In this document: positions 10,523-20,484 of the stretch, one piece after another
Layout of the letters: every line of letters begins with the position of its first letter
Position numbering within the stretch: position 1 is the stretch's first letter
Origin: Pyropia yezoensis
Lineage: Eukaryota; Rhodophyta; Bangiophyceae; Bangiales; Bangiaceae
NCBI GenBank assembly: GCA_009829735.1
Contig: CM020620.1
Location: forward strand, 16,093,186 to 16,157,185
DNA length: 64,000 nt
Reading direction: 5' to 3'
Position numbers and translations under genes: made by a program
The notes under the pieces: generated by a model
Told to the model about the DNA's origin: nothing
The model's input: only the letters and a program-made list of their open reading frames with translations
The model's database searches: none

Positions 10523-11349
10523 AACCCATGGTTCGCATGCTGTAATTCTTTTAAATGCTTGGTTGATCCATTGGTAATGGACAACTCGGACGAAGCGTTC
10601 CCTGTACTGGAAGCAAATTCATTTGTTCTTAAGATACGACCAGTGTCAGTCTCCTTGCCGGTCCCCTCTTGACACTGTCATCGCCGTTCCTCTCCACGTC
10701 TACTGTCCGCACGGGGCGACCTTGGCTGCGTTCTCTTCCGCGGTTTGTGGCCCCTCCTCATTGTCACCACCATGCCTTGAAGTGATTCTGTAGAGGTGGT
10801 CAACCTTGTCACAATCTTTGCAGAGCGTGCCGCGTTGGCGGTAGCGCGAGCAGAGACGTCTTCACTATCGTTGCTGTATCCTTCTGGGGTTGTCGTCTAC
10901 GTCCTTGGGTCTTTGCGCGATCTGTTTGTCCTCCATTCCCTGGAGGGCAGGGGCGGGCTCTTGCTAGGCTCTGGGACATAGTTTGATCTTGTCGACTGGT
11001 GCGAGCACCATTGCCGGCGTATGGTTGACATGGATCCGGTCTATCTGTGGGACAGAGTGGGACAACCCAGCCTACATTCCTGCACTCGCTGGCTGCACGA
11101 TAGCATCGCGCACGGGGTCTATGAAGCCGTGTGGGTACTGAAGCGGCTCGTAGCAGTACCGCGTGCTTCCTTAAGTCTTGGTCGGGTACTGCACTTTGCA
11201 TCCGGGTCGCGGTGGCACACAGTGGCAACCGCGAGCGGTACTGTCCCCCGTGCTGGGGCGGAAGACCCTTCGGATGACGAGGACATGCACCGGCAGCGGA
11301 ACGTAAGGCTGGTGCCCGTCCCCGCGGACGAGGATATTGACCTCTGGGT
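10523..11349. other. Ambiguous moderately GC region, possible exons
   Basis: Less GC-rich than its surroundings, and plausible peptides can be read in several frames on both strands: a + frame from ATG 11,021 to 11,467 and minus frames with several stops. The + frame could supply the N-terminus of the downstream methyltransferase gene through a frame change near 11,470. I cannot choose among these. Confidence 0.3.
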
Positions 11350-12666
11350 GTGGCAACTGCTGCTTGTACTGGGCGGCGAGGTTCATGGCGTTGCCGAGCT
11401 CTGTCGTTGGGCGCGTCCCGCCGGTGGTGTCAGACGGAAGAGGAGGATGCCCCAGATCGCCCTGTAAGGGGAAGTTGGCGCGCATGTCCAGGGCTAGCGC
11501 AACACCTACTGCTTCGCGACGTGCTCGGTGTGGGCGGTCGCCGTACCCCGTCAGACACTGTGGACGACGACGACGACGACCTGTCCACTTTCCGTGCAAT
11601 TGAGCACGTTTTGTCCATGTCGCGTTACTACTGTCTTGAGCAACATCTCCGACGGGCATCCCGGTCCACATGGACTCCACACACGGGCGAGCAGGAACGG
11701 CAGTACGAGGAGCGTCTAGCCGGCTGTTTGGACGGCGTGGAAGCCCGAATTCGGACTATTGATCGCGACGTCGTTTCTGGTTGGGATGTCGTGGGGCGCA
11801 GTCGTGGTTTTCGCTCCGCCGAGGTGATGCTGTCTACGCACATGCTCTGGTGCCCGTCTGTGGACTTCTTCGTGGCGCTGGGGCGGCCATTGGACGCAGT
11901 GGATAACATCACCTCACCCGACGCACAGGCAGTGGACCTGCACACCAGCAAAGGGCCGGTCCGTGGTGGCACTGTCCCGGTACAACGGCAGAGCGCAGTG
12001 TCAGGCCAGCAGTCGGATGGACAAGATGATGAGCAGAGGGCGGTGGGGAGGCTGACGCCGCTTGCAGATGCTCAGCTCCGTGCTGCCGATGGCACCATGC
12101 TTCAGCACGTGCACGTGTGCACCGGCGAAGACCGCCTGGGAATTACGGTGACGCGCGGCCTGCTAGGCCGCGGAGGTCGAGGTGACGCGAGCGCCGCTAC
12201 CCCTGCGGGCGACGGTGACGACGCATCCCACACTGGACAGCGGCGTCGTGAGCAGCGCAAGGTCGCGCGCTTCTTGACCGTGGAGGACTACAGGCACCCA
12301 GAGTGGGACCGTCTGTCTGGCAATGTGCCTAGCGTACTGCGCAGCGTCTTGGCGGGGCTGACTGCAATTTCAAGCCCCCCCCCCGCTGGCCGCGGGGGTA
12401 CTGCGCCTGCGTGGGCGACGGCGTCTAGCGTCGCTCTTTGGGGGCTGTCACCTGCGCCCGACCGTTGTGCATCTTCCGCCAGAACGATTGAGTTGGCGGT
12501 TTTTGCTGACTGCAGAGTGGCTGGCTTGATGGCGGAGCAGCAGGTTGTGGGAGGGTGTCGATCCGGGCTGTCAATTGGCCTAGAGGCGTTGCTGTGTGGG
12601 GATGGCCGGCAGGACCGGCCGTGTCTGCCGCCTCAGCGGCCCGACGGCCCCGGTGATGCTCCGTAG
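11350..12666 (+). CDS. Upstream region of the methyltransferase reading frame
   Basis: An open frame in the same phase as the methyltransferase that follows; the annotated 5' end is a GTG and the first in-frame ATG is near 11,617. It carries an acidic DDDDDD run, then a mixed alpha-helical region (LEQHLRR, YEERLAGCLDGVEARIRTI, RSAEVMLSTHMLW), and no motif I recognise. It stops at TAG 12,664-12,666, but the next codons (ADLGEAWGVLDDAM) read on coherently into the methyltransferase. The TAG may be a CAG-to-TAG nonsense change, or an intron ending at that AG may remove it. A GT at 12,544 would give a 123-nt in-frame intron. Confidence 0.45.
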   Translation: MATAACTGRRGSWRCRALSLGASRRWCQTEEEDAPDRPVRGSWRACPGLAQHLLLRDVLGVGGRRTPSDTVDDDDDDLSTFRAIEHVLSMSRYYCLEQHLRRASRSTWTPHTGEQERQYEERLAGCLDGVEARIRTIDRDVVSGWDVVGRSRGFRSAEVMLSTHMLWCPSVDFFVALGRPLDAVDNITSPDAQAVDLHTSKGPVRGGTVPVQRQSAVSGQQSDGQDDEQRAVGRLTPLADAQLRAADGTMLQHVHVCTGEDRLGITVTRGLLGRGGRGDASAATPAGDGDDASHTGQRRREQRKVARFLTVEDYRHPEWDRLSGNVPSVLRSVLAGLTAISSPPPAGRGGTAPAWATASSVALWGLSPAPDRCASSARTIELAVFADCRVAGLMAEQQVVGGCRSGLSIGLEALLCGDGRQDRPCLPPQRPDGPGDAP

Positions 12667-12705
12667 GCTGACCTGGGGGAAGCCTGGGGCGTGCTGGATG
12701 ATGCC

Positions 12706-13653
12706 ATGGGCCAGGTATGTGCGACCTTCGCTTGTGGGTTCGTTGACTTGCTCTCGGCACATGCCACAGAAGTGGCGACGCGGTCCAACGCGTCTCGTCG
12801 CAAGGGTGGTGGCGGTGCGCGTGGCATTCACGGGGACGGCAGCGGCGGGGGGGGGGCGACGACAACCTCTACACCGACAGGCGAGCATACCCTCCCCTCC
12901 TTTATTAGTTCTTCGGTACAGCTGGTGCTCTGTGATCCTCCGTACAACATTCGGGCGGACAGGAGCCTGGAGCAGTCTGCACATGACGTGTTTACCTCTG
13001 ACGACATGCAGCGTGCCGCCCGGTTGTTCCAGACCGTTGTCCGCCCTGGCGGCCATGTGCTCATTTTTCGCTCTGCGGTACAGCTTGGTCCGTGGATGGA
13101 CACGCTCAAGGCCCTCAAGGATATGGACCCGGTGGGAAGGAAGAGCCTGTCGGCGTTTCGAGTGGACGGCCACCCGCTGGTGGCGATCAAGGACGCACAC
13201 GCGGTGAACTCGCTGCGGCAGAGCACGACCAACCTGTCCAACAAGGTCGAGTTCATTGTCCACGCCACGCGCGCTGGGGTGTCCCGGGAAGAGTGCTACG
13301 CCATGGTCAACTACCGTACTTGGAACGCTGTGCCGTCGCGGTTCCTGGCACACGACAACGTCATTGACAATGTGAGACTGCCACACTTTAAGGAGGTGGT
13401 GCTTCGATGGCGGGACGGGTCGCGGCAATGGATACGACCAGAGCAAAAGTGTCTTGCCCTCATCCTCGAGCTCATATTGCGGTTTTCCCAGCCCGGGGAC
13501 ATCGTACTGGACACGTTCGCGGGGACGTGTGTGACGGCGGCAGCGTGTATACGGGCCGTCTTGGGCCAGCACCGTTTGGTCATCAGCTGTGACTCGGATG
13601 CTGTTGTCATTGACGCGAGTCGGGCTCGTCTGCGTCGGGAGTTTGTCAACTAG
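12706..13653 (+). CDS. Prokaryote-type DNA N6-adenine methyltransferase, beta class
   Basis: Transfers a methyl group from S-adenosylmethionine to DNA, most likely to adenine N6 because the catalytic motif is DPPYN (residues 77-81 from ATG 12,706). The SAM-binding motif DTFAGT comes near the C-terminus (from residue 269), after a GD(I)VLD strand. Motif IV before motif I is the beta-class permutation known from bacterial and phage enzymes. At 315 residues it is a normal stand-alone size. A Gly-rich linker of about 30 residues precedes the domain. It sits between the dioxygenase and the SET gene on the same strand and in the same frame as both the upstream ORF and the SET ORF, separated only by stops, so a fused ancestral polypeptide is possible. 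Origin by transfer from bacteria or phage is an inference from family distribution. Confidence 0.8.
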   Translation: MGQVCATFACGFVDLLSAHATEVATRSNASRRKGGGGARGIHGDGSGGGGATTTSTPTGEHTLPSFISSSVQLVLCDPPYNIRADRSLEQSAHDVFTSDDMQRAARLFQTVVRPGGHVLIFRSAVQLGPWMDTLKALKDMDPVGRKSLSAFRVDGHPLVAIKDAHAVNSLRQSTTNLSNKVEFIVHATRAGVSREECYAMVNYRTWNAVPSRFLAHDNVIDNVRLPHFKEVVLRWRDGSRQWIRPEQKCLALILELILRFSQPGDIVLDTFAGTCVTAAACIRAVLGQHRLVISCDSDAVVIDASRARLRREFVN

Positions 13654-13836
13654 GTGCTGGGGGGGGGCTACGAAAGCTCGGGGGTCGTCACATCCGATGT
13701 CATTGCGGCCGCACGGACAATCGAAGCCGCGTCGGTCGCTGCTGCTTAAGCTTCAACAGCAGCAGGGGCGGGGGGGGAGACCGACAGCGAGGGTCGAGGC
13801 GGTAGTGGTGCGGCTGTCGGGGAGGAGATTGAGCTG

Positions 13837-15060
13837 ATGATCAACCCACACTGGTCTGTCATGGGACATGATGCTGCTGTCTGGGAGCCCACCCCCGGGC
13901 TGCCCTGCCATTCTGCCTTGTCGTTGGAGCTGGTGGGATACTTTGCCGGGCGATGGGCCATGCAAGCAGACGCTGAACGGGTGGGCCGCGTGGCACAGAC
14001 GCCCGGGCTGCCGCGAGCTGGTGCAGATGTGGGTGTCGAGGTGGCCCGCCTGGAAGGCGTTGGCATGGGGAGCTGGCCGCGCCTGTACCAGTGCGACTTC
14101 GACGTGGAGGACGCGGAGGTCGCGCTGCACGTGTCCGCCGCACACCTGGGGCTGTACGTTGCCCAAAGCCGCTTGGCGGGTGGGACGGCCGGTCGTGGCG
14201 TCTTTGCGTTGCGCCCGTTCAAACGACAGAACGCGATTGCACCTTTTTGGGGGGCCATTGTGTACGCTGACCTGACAAAACAGCGGGTCAAGACGCCGCG
14301 GTATGCCGCTTCTGTGCTGGGTGCCCACGGCCCCACGGCGCGGGAGTTTTCGGAGCGCGCGATGGAAGTGGTGTTTGACGACTTGGACGTAGATGGCCCG
14401 AATGACGCGGTAGAGGCGGACGTCGGGGGGGGTGGGCCGGGTAACCAGGAGCACGCTGACGTTCACCCTCGCCACCACCGCCGCCGTCGGTACGATGGCG
14501 AAGAAGGGGGGGGGGGTGGTCGCACAATGCGAAAGCGACAGAGCCAAAAAGGCCACAACCACGGCGGCGGCCCTGCTGCTGACCTCGGTACCGGATCATT
14601 GGCTGGGTGCAGGGGCGTGCCGACATCTCTGTTTATCGTACCGTCACCACCGTATGTGACGGGCTATGTCAATGACGGGCGGGCAACGTCCCCGGTTGAT
14701 GCCGAAGCGACATTGGCCCAGACGGGCGCCGCGCCCGCGGACAGTGATGGGACACGAGGCGGCGCCGGCGGCAGACGTGGCGACCGGGGAGACGTCTGGC
14801 TGGTGCTGCCAAACGTGGCCATCGTCGCCAATGTCGACGTCGCGCAGCCGGTACGGCCGACGCCTGCACACTTTGTCAGGCCCGACGTGATCGTGGTCAT
14901 CGCGCTGAGGGACATTGCCGTTGGTGAGGAGCTCGTTGCGGATTACGGGGCGGACTATGTCTTTTCTTCGGCCGACTGGGAGCGACGCGGCAGGGCAAGT
15001 GGAGCGGGCGTGCTCCTGAGCCACTCGACACCCCACACGTTTGCCCCAATAAGCGGGTGA
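13837..15060 (+). CDS. SET-domain protein, putative lysine methyltransferase
   Basis: ATG 13,837 opens 407 codons ending in TGA. Three SET landmarks are visible: GRGVFALRPF...FWGAIVY (N-terminal SET strand pair, about residues 124-148), a YVNDGR stretch (about residue 276) where the family has its RxxNH-like turn, and VIALRDIAVGEELVADYGADY (about residues 351-371), the C-terminal GEEL-xx-DYG motif. SET enzymes methylate lysines, often on histones. The central RxxNHxC element is weak (NVDVAQ and YVND are the only candidates), and a His/Arg/Gly-rich insertion of about 60 residues splits the domain, so activity is uncertain. The frame is the methyltransferase's, with only a TAG and a TAA in the 184-nt gap. 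Confidence 0.75.
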   Translation: MINPHWSVMGHDAAVWEPTPGLPCHSALSLELVGYFAGRWAMQADAERVGRVAQTPGLPRAGADVGVEVARLEGVGMGSWPRLYQCDFDVEDAEVALHVSAAHLGLYVAQSRLAGGTAGRGVFALRPFKRQNAIAPFWGAIVYADLTKQRVKTPRYAASVLGAHGPTAREFSERAMEVVFDDLDVDGPNDAVEADVGGGGPGNQEHADVHPRHHRRRRYDGEEGGGGGRTMRKRQSQKGHNHGGGPAADLGTGSLAGCRGVPTSLFIVPSPPYVTGYVNDGRATSPVDAEATLAQTGAAPADSDGTRGGAGGRRGDRGDVWLVLPNVAIVANVDVAQPVRPTPAHFVRPDVIVVIALRDIAVGEELVADYGADYVFSSADWERRGRASGAGVLLSHSTPHTFAPISG

Positions 15061-15281
15061 AGAGTAGGGTGGGGTGTGCCCTTTTTCCGTTGGCACTTCG
15101 GCGGGGGGGGGGGGGGGGGGGGGGCCGGTCCTGCAGACTCGCAGGTGGGGGAGGGAAACGTGTGAACATCAGCCACGCATACGCACAAAGAAGAACTACG
15201 AAGAAAAGCCAGGATGAAGAAGAAAACAACATAAAGACAATACAAAGCCGACGCCTGCCAGCTGGTGGCTGTGGCTCCCTG

Positions 15282-16373
15282 TCAATGGCGGCCAGGCTCC
15301 GGCCCTGCCGGCTGGTTCAAACCCCCACCCCCACCCAATCCGCCCCCGCACCCGCCCCCACCGGAGTCATCCGACTTCTGAAGGGAGTCGTCGTCGTCGC
15401 CCCGCTGCCTTGCAGTGCCTGCACGCGCGAGTGCGTCGCGGAGCTCCTCGTTTCGGCGCGTCTGGTGTGCCCAGTCGTCGGACATCGTTTGCAGATTCCT
15501 CGAGGATTCGAGGAGCTTCTCCAACACCCCGGCCAAGATGCTCAGCGCCTCAGTGATGTGAGGAGTGGCGGGGTCGGACTCCCGGGACACGCGCACGGGA
15601 ACAACCTCCGTGGATGGTCCGCCAGTGAACACCACGTTGGGCACTTCAGTACGCGGCAGCGCGGCCAGATTGTTGGTCGTCTGCAGCAGGTGCTGTACGT
15701 GTGGGGCTTGCTCTGCCACCCGGCGATGGAGGTCCTCCATCACCCCACGGCGCGCGCTCGTAAGTCTGCGACGGAGGAGCTGCCTCTTGGTCACTCTGGC
15801 CGCCTGGCTATCCTGTTCGGCGGCCCCCCCAGCCCCAGTGTCCGGTTCGAAAAAACCGACGCGCGTCAGCACGACTGTGTTGCTGGCAAGGGGTGACTCG
15901 TCAGGTGCGGGGCCCGGCCCACCTGCCCCCTCCTCCTCGTCTTCGTCAACGGCGGCATCAAAGCGCGGGGGCGGCTGCGCCGCCGCCGCTTCCATTCCCC
16001 CGCCCGGTGCGGCCGCCGCGGAGTCGATGGCGCGCTCACCTGCCGCGCGGCCCTCGCCGGCCCAATCGGATGGCGCACGTTTCCCGCGCGTCGTAGAAAC
16101 GCGTCGCAGGAAGTTTAGCACGGCGTTCTTGACGGCCGTAGACAGGTCGAGCCGTCCCGGGTTCTTCAGTTCGACTTTTCTTCTGGTCCTTGCCGGTCCT
16201 GCCCCACTGCCGCCGTCTGCCTCGCTATGGGCCTCGAGTGCCAGGCGCCGAAAAGACGCCACAGCTTCATTGGCAACGTCAAAGACAGTGCCGAGTACAT
16301 CTGGGAGCACATCACGCGCGACGGCCACTCGGGCCTTGGCGGCCGAGACACGACGCGCAGGGTGCCGAGGCAT
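15282..16373 (-). CDS. Unknown protein with helical C-terminus
   Basis: Convergent with the SET gene. I chose ATG 16,373 because the upstream extension crosses a poly-C tract. The 363 residues start with a basic stretch (PRHPARRVSAAKARVAVARD), have a conserved-looking LSTAVKNAVLNFLRRV helix and an acidic EDEEEG patch. They end in a helical, coiled-coil-prone region (RRGVMEDLHRRVAEQAPHVQ, then ILAGVLEKLLESSRNLQTM) before a Gly-rich tail. No family is recognised. It is the only clear minus-strand gene inside the 0-26 kb locus. Confidence 0.55.
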   Translation of the reverse strand: MPRHPARRVSAAKARVAVARDVLPDVLGTVFDVANEAVASFRRLALEAHSEADGGSGAGPARTRRKVELKNPGRLDLSTAVKNAVLNFLRRVSTTRGKRAPSDWAGEGRAAGERAIDSAAAAPGGGMEAAAAQPPPRFDAAVDEDEEEGAGGPGPAPDESPLASNTVVLTRVGFFEPDTGAGGAAEQDSQAARVTKRQLLRRRLTSARRGVMEDLHRRVAEQAPHVQHLLQTTNNLAALPRTEVPNVVFTGGPSTEVVPVRVSRESDPATPHITEALSILAGVLEKLLESSRNLQTMSDDWAHQTRRNEELRDALARAGTARQRGDDDDSLQKSDDSGGGGCGGGLGGGGGLNQPAGPEPGRH

Positions 16374-17269
16374 GACCGAGCAGCAGAGGTTGGGGGAAGG
16401 ACGAGAGGGAGGGGGGGGGGGGGGGGGGGGGCGCGAGGAGGGGGGGGGGCGGGGAGGGGGGGCCATGTGCAGAAAAAATATTTTCTTCAGTGGAAGTACT
16501 CCACTGTGTGGCGTCATGCACACCAAGACCCTGCGCACCGACAAGCCGCAAGCTCAGCAGGCAGCCACCCACCAGGCCGATGAAACATGGGAAGCGGCCG
16601 TCCACCGTCCCCACCAAGAGCCCCGCCTCGGCGACTAGACGCCACGCCAGCGACGGCGGCGGCCGCGACCCTTGCCTGTTCGTCCCCTGCCTCCCCTTCA
16701 ATTGCTGGGCTGTGCGCCCACTTGGGCCTGTTCAGGCCCGTTCTGTCAACGTCCTTAATGCACGCAGCTCGCGGGAGGTCCCTCGTGAGCAACGCACCAG
16801 AGTTGCCCGGCCTCTCACATTGGCCGTCGTAGCATACCCGCAAGACCGAGAAGCTTGACGTCTCAGGACCGTCACAGGAAATGCGATTTATCGATTGGAG
16901 GAGGGGTTACAAAACCTCAGCGCTTACTCAGATGTCCGCGGACACGGAGTTTGCTGTACGATTTAGCCTTCTGTCGATCTTACGAACGGGTCCCCAATGT
17001 GGGCCCACAGCTCACACCCTTGGCACGAACCCCCCCCCGCCCTCTATCTAAAGGAACCGCCCCCTCTTAATGAACCGCCACCTCCTAATGAACCGCCCCC
17101 CCCTAATGAACCGCCCCTCACTCTGTACATAATGAAGGACCTTTCCCGGGACGTAGATCTTGGGGGCGTCGATCGCTGAGGGTTGTGCGGAAAGGCCTTT
17201 TGGCTTTTCGGCAAACTGCCAGTGTGTAATACTCAGGACAAAAATCGTCGTGTCCCGGGGCGCACGTCT
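16374..17269. other. Intergenic region with poly-G run and short 18-bp repeat
   Basis: A G-rich tract lies at about 16,410-16,463 upstream of the minus-strand gene. At 17,050-17,118 four copies of an 18-bp unit built on TAATGAACCGCC occur in tandem (17,051, 17,068, 17,086, 17,104). No gene is supported. Confidence 0.5.
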
Positions 17270-18263
17270 CACGGACGTGCGCGCGCGAATGCACGCGCGC
17301 ATGCATTTGCGCGGCCCCCGCCCACGCACTGGCACATGCGTGCGCGCGGACCGTGTGCGTGCATCCTCGGGCAAGCACGCGCGCATGCGTGCACGCGCGG
17401 CCCCGTCCCCCCACCGCCCTCCCCGCCGCGCTCTGCGCGTCCCACCCCCCACCCCTCCCTTTCCCGGCCGTGCCGCGCCCTCTCCCCCATTCCCGACCAC
17501 CCTCTTCACGGTGTGCCGCGCCCCATCTCTTCCCCCACCCCTCCCCCTACCCCCCCCGCTGCTGGTGGCGGCCAAGGCGGCGGGTTGTGTGGCGGTTGCG
17601 GCGGCCGGACCGCTGCGTTTGTTGCGGGGGGGAGGGGCGAGAGGAGGGGGCGTGAGGAGGGGGGAGAGTGTGAGAGGGGTGGGGTGGAGGATCGGCGGCA
17701 GGCCGGGGGGGAGCACGGGCGCGCCGGCTCTGTTGGGGGAGGGGGGCAGGTCGCGCCAGCACCGGCGGCGCGGTTTCTTTACTCCGCGCCGCCGCCGCTG
17801 CTGGTGTGCTGCCCTCAAGCCGCGCCCCCACCCCACGGCCGCCGATTCTCTGCCGTGCCATTTTCGCCTCTTCCGCCCCACCCCTCCCCCTCCCCCCCCG
17901 CAGGTGGTAGCGGCCAAGGCGGCGGGAGGTGGGGGTTGCGGCGATTGCGGCGGCCGTACCGGTGCGTTTGTCGTGGGGGGGGGGGCGTGAGGGTGGGGGG
18001 GCGTGAGGAGGAGGGGGGAGAGTGTGGGAGGGGTGGGGTGGAGGATCGGCGGCCGGCCGGGTTGGAGCACGGGTGCGGCGGCTCAGTTGGGGAAGGGGGG
18101 CAGGTCTCGCCAGCACCGGCGGTTTCCTTAAAGCGCGCCGCCGCCGCTGCTGGCGTACCGCCCCCGAGCAGCGCCCCCAACCCACGGCCGCTGATTCTCT
18201 GCCGTGCCTTTTTCCCCTCTTCCCCCCCACCCCCCTCCCCCAGGCACCCCCTCCCCCCCCGCA
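17270..18263 (+). repeat. Leader copy 2 and array A2 (two ~350-bp repeats)
   Basis: The CG/CA-rich leader (to about 17,462) and repeat units starting at 17,565, 17,904 and 18,264 resemble leader plus array A1 at 3.4-5.1 kb, including the conserved GTGG(C/T)(G/A)GCGGCCAAGG start and the pyrimidine tract closed by GCAG. The last unit runs in frame into the ORF with ATG 18,367, just as A1 runs into the ORF at 5236. The two downstream proteins are otherwise unrelated. Confidence 0.85.
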
Positions 18264-18366
18264 GGTGGTAGCGGCCAAGGCGGCGGATTGTGTGGTGTTG
18301 CTGTGTCTGGCGGCCCAGCCTGCGGGTGTTGGGGCGGCAACGAGGCCAGTGGGTCCGCTGGTGGGG

Positions 18367-20466
18367 ATGGCGGTCACGCCACGGGTGGCTGACCCGGCTG
18401 CCGCGTCGGCGGTGGCGGTGTCGGCAGTCGAGTCAGTCGCGTCGGCGGGTACGGTGCCCGCCGCGTCAGCTGTGCTGGCGGACGAGGGGCCGGCGGGCGA
18501 CGTGCCTGTCGCCGAGCCGGCCGTACCGGCACTCGTCGCGTCGGCGTCGGCCGCGGCTGACGTGGTGGCCGAGCCGGCTGGTGTGGCGCCGGCGGCGCCG
18601 ACGGTATCGGCTGCAGCGGCGCCACCTGCAGAGTCGTTGGAGGCCGCGTCAGCGGGCAAGTGCACGGCAGCCTTGGTGGGTGTGGCGGCGATCGTCGCGT
18701 CGGCCGTGTCGGCGAGCATGTGGACGGCGGCGTCGGGGGGTGTGGCGCCGGCGGAGCAGCCGGCCGTGTCGGCGGCTGCGATGCCGGTCGCCGAGTCGGT
18801 GGGTGTGGCTGCAGTGCCGGCCGATTCAGCGGCTGACCGAGCGGCCGTGCCGGCCGTGTCGGCGGCTGACCCAGAGTGCAAGAAGGTCGTGTCGGCGGGC
18901 GCGGTGATGCGGACGTTGGCCGCCTCGCCACCTGGCATGTCGGCTGATCCGTGGGGCGCACCGCCGACTGGCCCGGCGGTCGCGCCGGTGGCTGTCGTAC
19001 CTCCCGCGTCGGTGGGTGTGGTGCATGAGGCGTCACAGACTGACCCGGTGGCCTTGGCGCTGGGGACCCCGGTGGTCGAGGCGGAGGTGCACATGTCGGG
19101 CGTAGCCCAGCTGATGGGGTCACCAGTGCGGGCGGCCGATCCGTTGGAGCGGCTGAAGGAGATGGACTGTGACGTCGACGAGATTGTGCCGGTGCGACCG
19201 GGTGGGTCTGCGCCTGTAGTGGCAGACGAGCCGGCGGAGACCATGCTGGACGTCACCCACCCGGTGGTGAGGTCCGCGGTGACGGGAGCGGCGGCCGTTG
19301 GCACCGACCCGGCGGGGGGTGCCATGGCCACGCGGGATGACACGACGAGTGCCCTCGGATTGGTGCATGCTTGTGACGCCCTCTTTGCTCGCATGGGCCC
19401 GCAGGCGACGTCCCAGGCCGACGCCTTGTGTGTCATCCAGACAACGTCGGCCCTTCTTCGTTGCGACCCGGGTGTACGGGTTGCCAAAGCCGCTGATGCC
19501 CACCTGTCCCGTCTGTACCAGCCGCACGCGAGTGACCCGGTCGTGGTACGTGAGATGGCAACCACTGTGAGGCACGCCCTTCGCGGCCCGGGCTTGGCCA
19601 GCCTGCCGCGCGCCAACCTCGAGGCCCTCGTGGACATGTTTGTCATCCCCATCATGGTTCCGAACGTGTGGCGGGCAAGAAAGGCAATCGACGACCTGTC
19701 TTTGCGGGCGTCGGCGGCGGCGGCGGCAGCGCCCACCCGGATGATGATCACCGGCCGGTCCGGGCAAAAGCGGCTGCGTCTCACCGCGCCTGGTGGTCCT
19801 GGTGGCATCGCGGCCCCGGCTGCGCGTCTCACCGCGCCCGGCGGTCCTGGCGGCCCCGCGGGTCCGGCTGCGGTGCCGTCTTCCCGTTTTTTGGCCCTAA
19901 CCCCCGCCCGTGCGGCCTGTCGTCGACCTGGGGCGGACGCGCCGCCGGCGACGCTTTCCGCGAAAGGTGCGCGTGCAGCAGACGCTGGCAGTGCGGGTGG
20001 TCCGGAGCTCGCCCACTTTAGCCGCGAGATGGTCGCTGCCGTCGGCGCCGCCTGCTCGAAACTGTTGCACGATCACGGGTCGCTGGCCTACTCTCCCTCC
20101 TGGCCGTACCAAGTGACGCTTTTTCGCACCGGCTGGTCCATGGGTGTCTCGCCTCCCGAGGCCCAGAGGTGCCTACTGAGCGCGTGTAGCGCAGACACTG
20201 CCATCGTCCACCGGGCGGTGCTGGCGGGCAAGGGAGGTGCTGCGGTGCCTCAGCCGCAGCCGTTGAATCTACACACCCGCCTGTGGTCGCATTTGGTCGA
20301 GTCTCGCCGCAACCTTTCCGCCCTGGGGCGGGGTCATGGCGACGGCAAGCTTGTCCCGGAAGGCGCAGGCAGCCCCGAAGACGTGGCCCTGCTGATGTCC
20401 ATGCCCGGGTCGTTGGCAATGTTGCCTACAGACTTCTTCGTCTCCTTAAAAGAGGCCGACGCATGA
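18367..20466 (+). CDS. Unknown Ala/Val-rich protein of module 2
   Basis: 699 codons from ATG 18,367 to TGA 20,464-20,466. The first ~250 residues are a degenerate repeat of VxVAExxxVPxxSA-type units, probably disordered. From about residue 330 the composition becomes that of a folded, mainly helical protein: SALGLVHACDALFARM, HLSRLYQPHASDPVVVREMA, NLEALVDMFVIPIMVPNVW. Two copies of a RLTAPGGPGG block and a further helical domain (HFSREMVAAVGAACSKLLHD) follow. No known family is recognised. It is followed by a small Cys-rich ORF and the helicase gene on the same strand, so the three may form one functional unit. Confidence 0.6.
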   Translation: MAVTPRVADPAAASAVAVSAVESVASAGTVPAASAVLADEGPAGDVPVAEPAVPALVASASAAADVVAEPAGVAPAAPTVSAAAAPPAESLEAASAGKCTAALVGVAAIVASAVSASMWTAASGGVAPAEQPAVSAAAMPVAESVGVAAVPADSAADRAAVPAVSAADPECKKVVSAGAVMRTLAASPPGMSADPWGAPPTGPAVAPVAVVPPASVGVVHEASQTDPVALALGTPVVEAEVHMSGVAQLMGSPVRAADPLERLKEMDCDVDEIVPVRPGGSAPVVADEPAETMLDVTHPVVRSAVTGAAAVGTDPAGGAMATRDDTTSALGLVHACDALFARMGPQATSQADALCVIQTTSALLRCDPGVRVAKAADAHLSRLYQPHASDPVVVREMATTVRHALRGPGLASLPRANLEALVDMFVIPIMVPNVWRARKAIDDLSLRASAAAAAAPTRMMITGRSGQKRLRLTAPGGPGGIAAPAARLTAPGGPGGPAGPAAVPSSRFLALTPARAACRRPGADAPPATLSAKGARAADAGSAGGPELAHFSREMVAAVGAACSKLLHDHGSLAYSPSWPYQVTLFRTGWSMGVSPPEAQRCLLSACSADTAIVHRAVLAGKGGAAVPQPQPLNLHTRLWSHLVESRRNLSALGRGHGDGKLVPEGAGSPEDVALLMSMPGSLAMLPTDFFVSLKEADA

Positions 20467-20484
20467 AAAACCGTCATATGCGAC

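Noticed and set aside
10678-11680. Minus-strand gag-like or basic protein frames
   Set aside because: Several frames look equally plausible, each with multiple stops and no decisive motif.
5650-15060. Genome-wide reassignment of TAA/TAG to Gln
   Set aside because: The Crinkler-style kinase ends naturally at TAA, and the helicase and transposase 1 end at TAG, so standard stops appear to be in use; an element-specific effect is not excluded.
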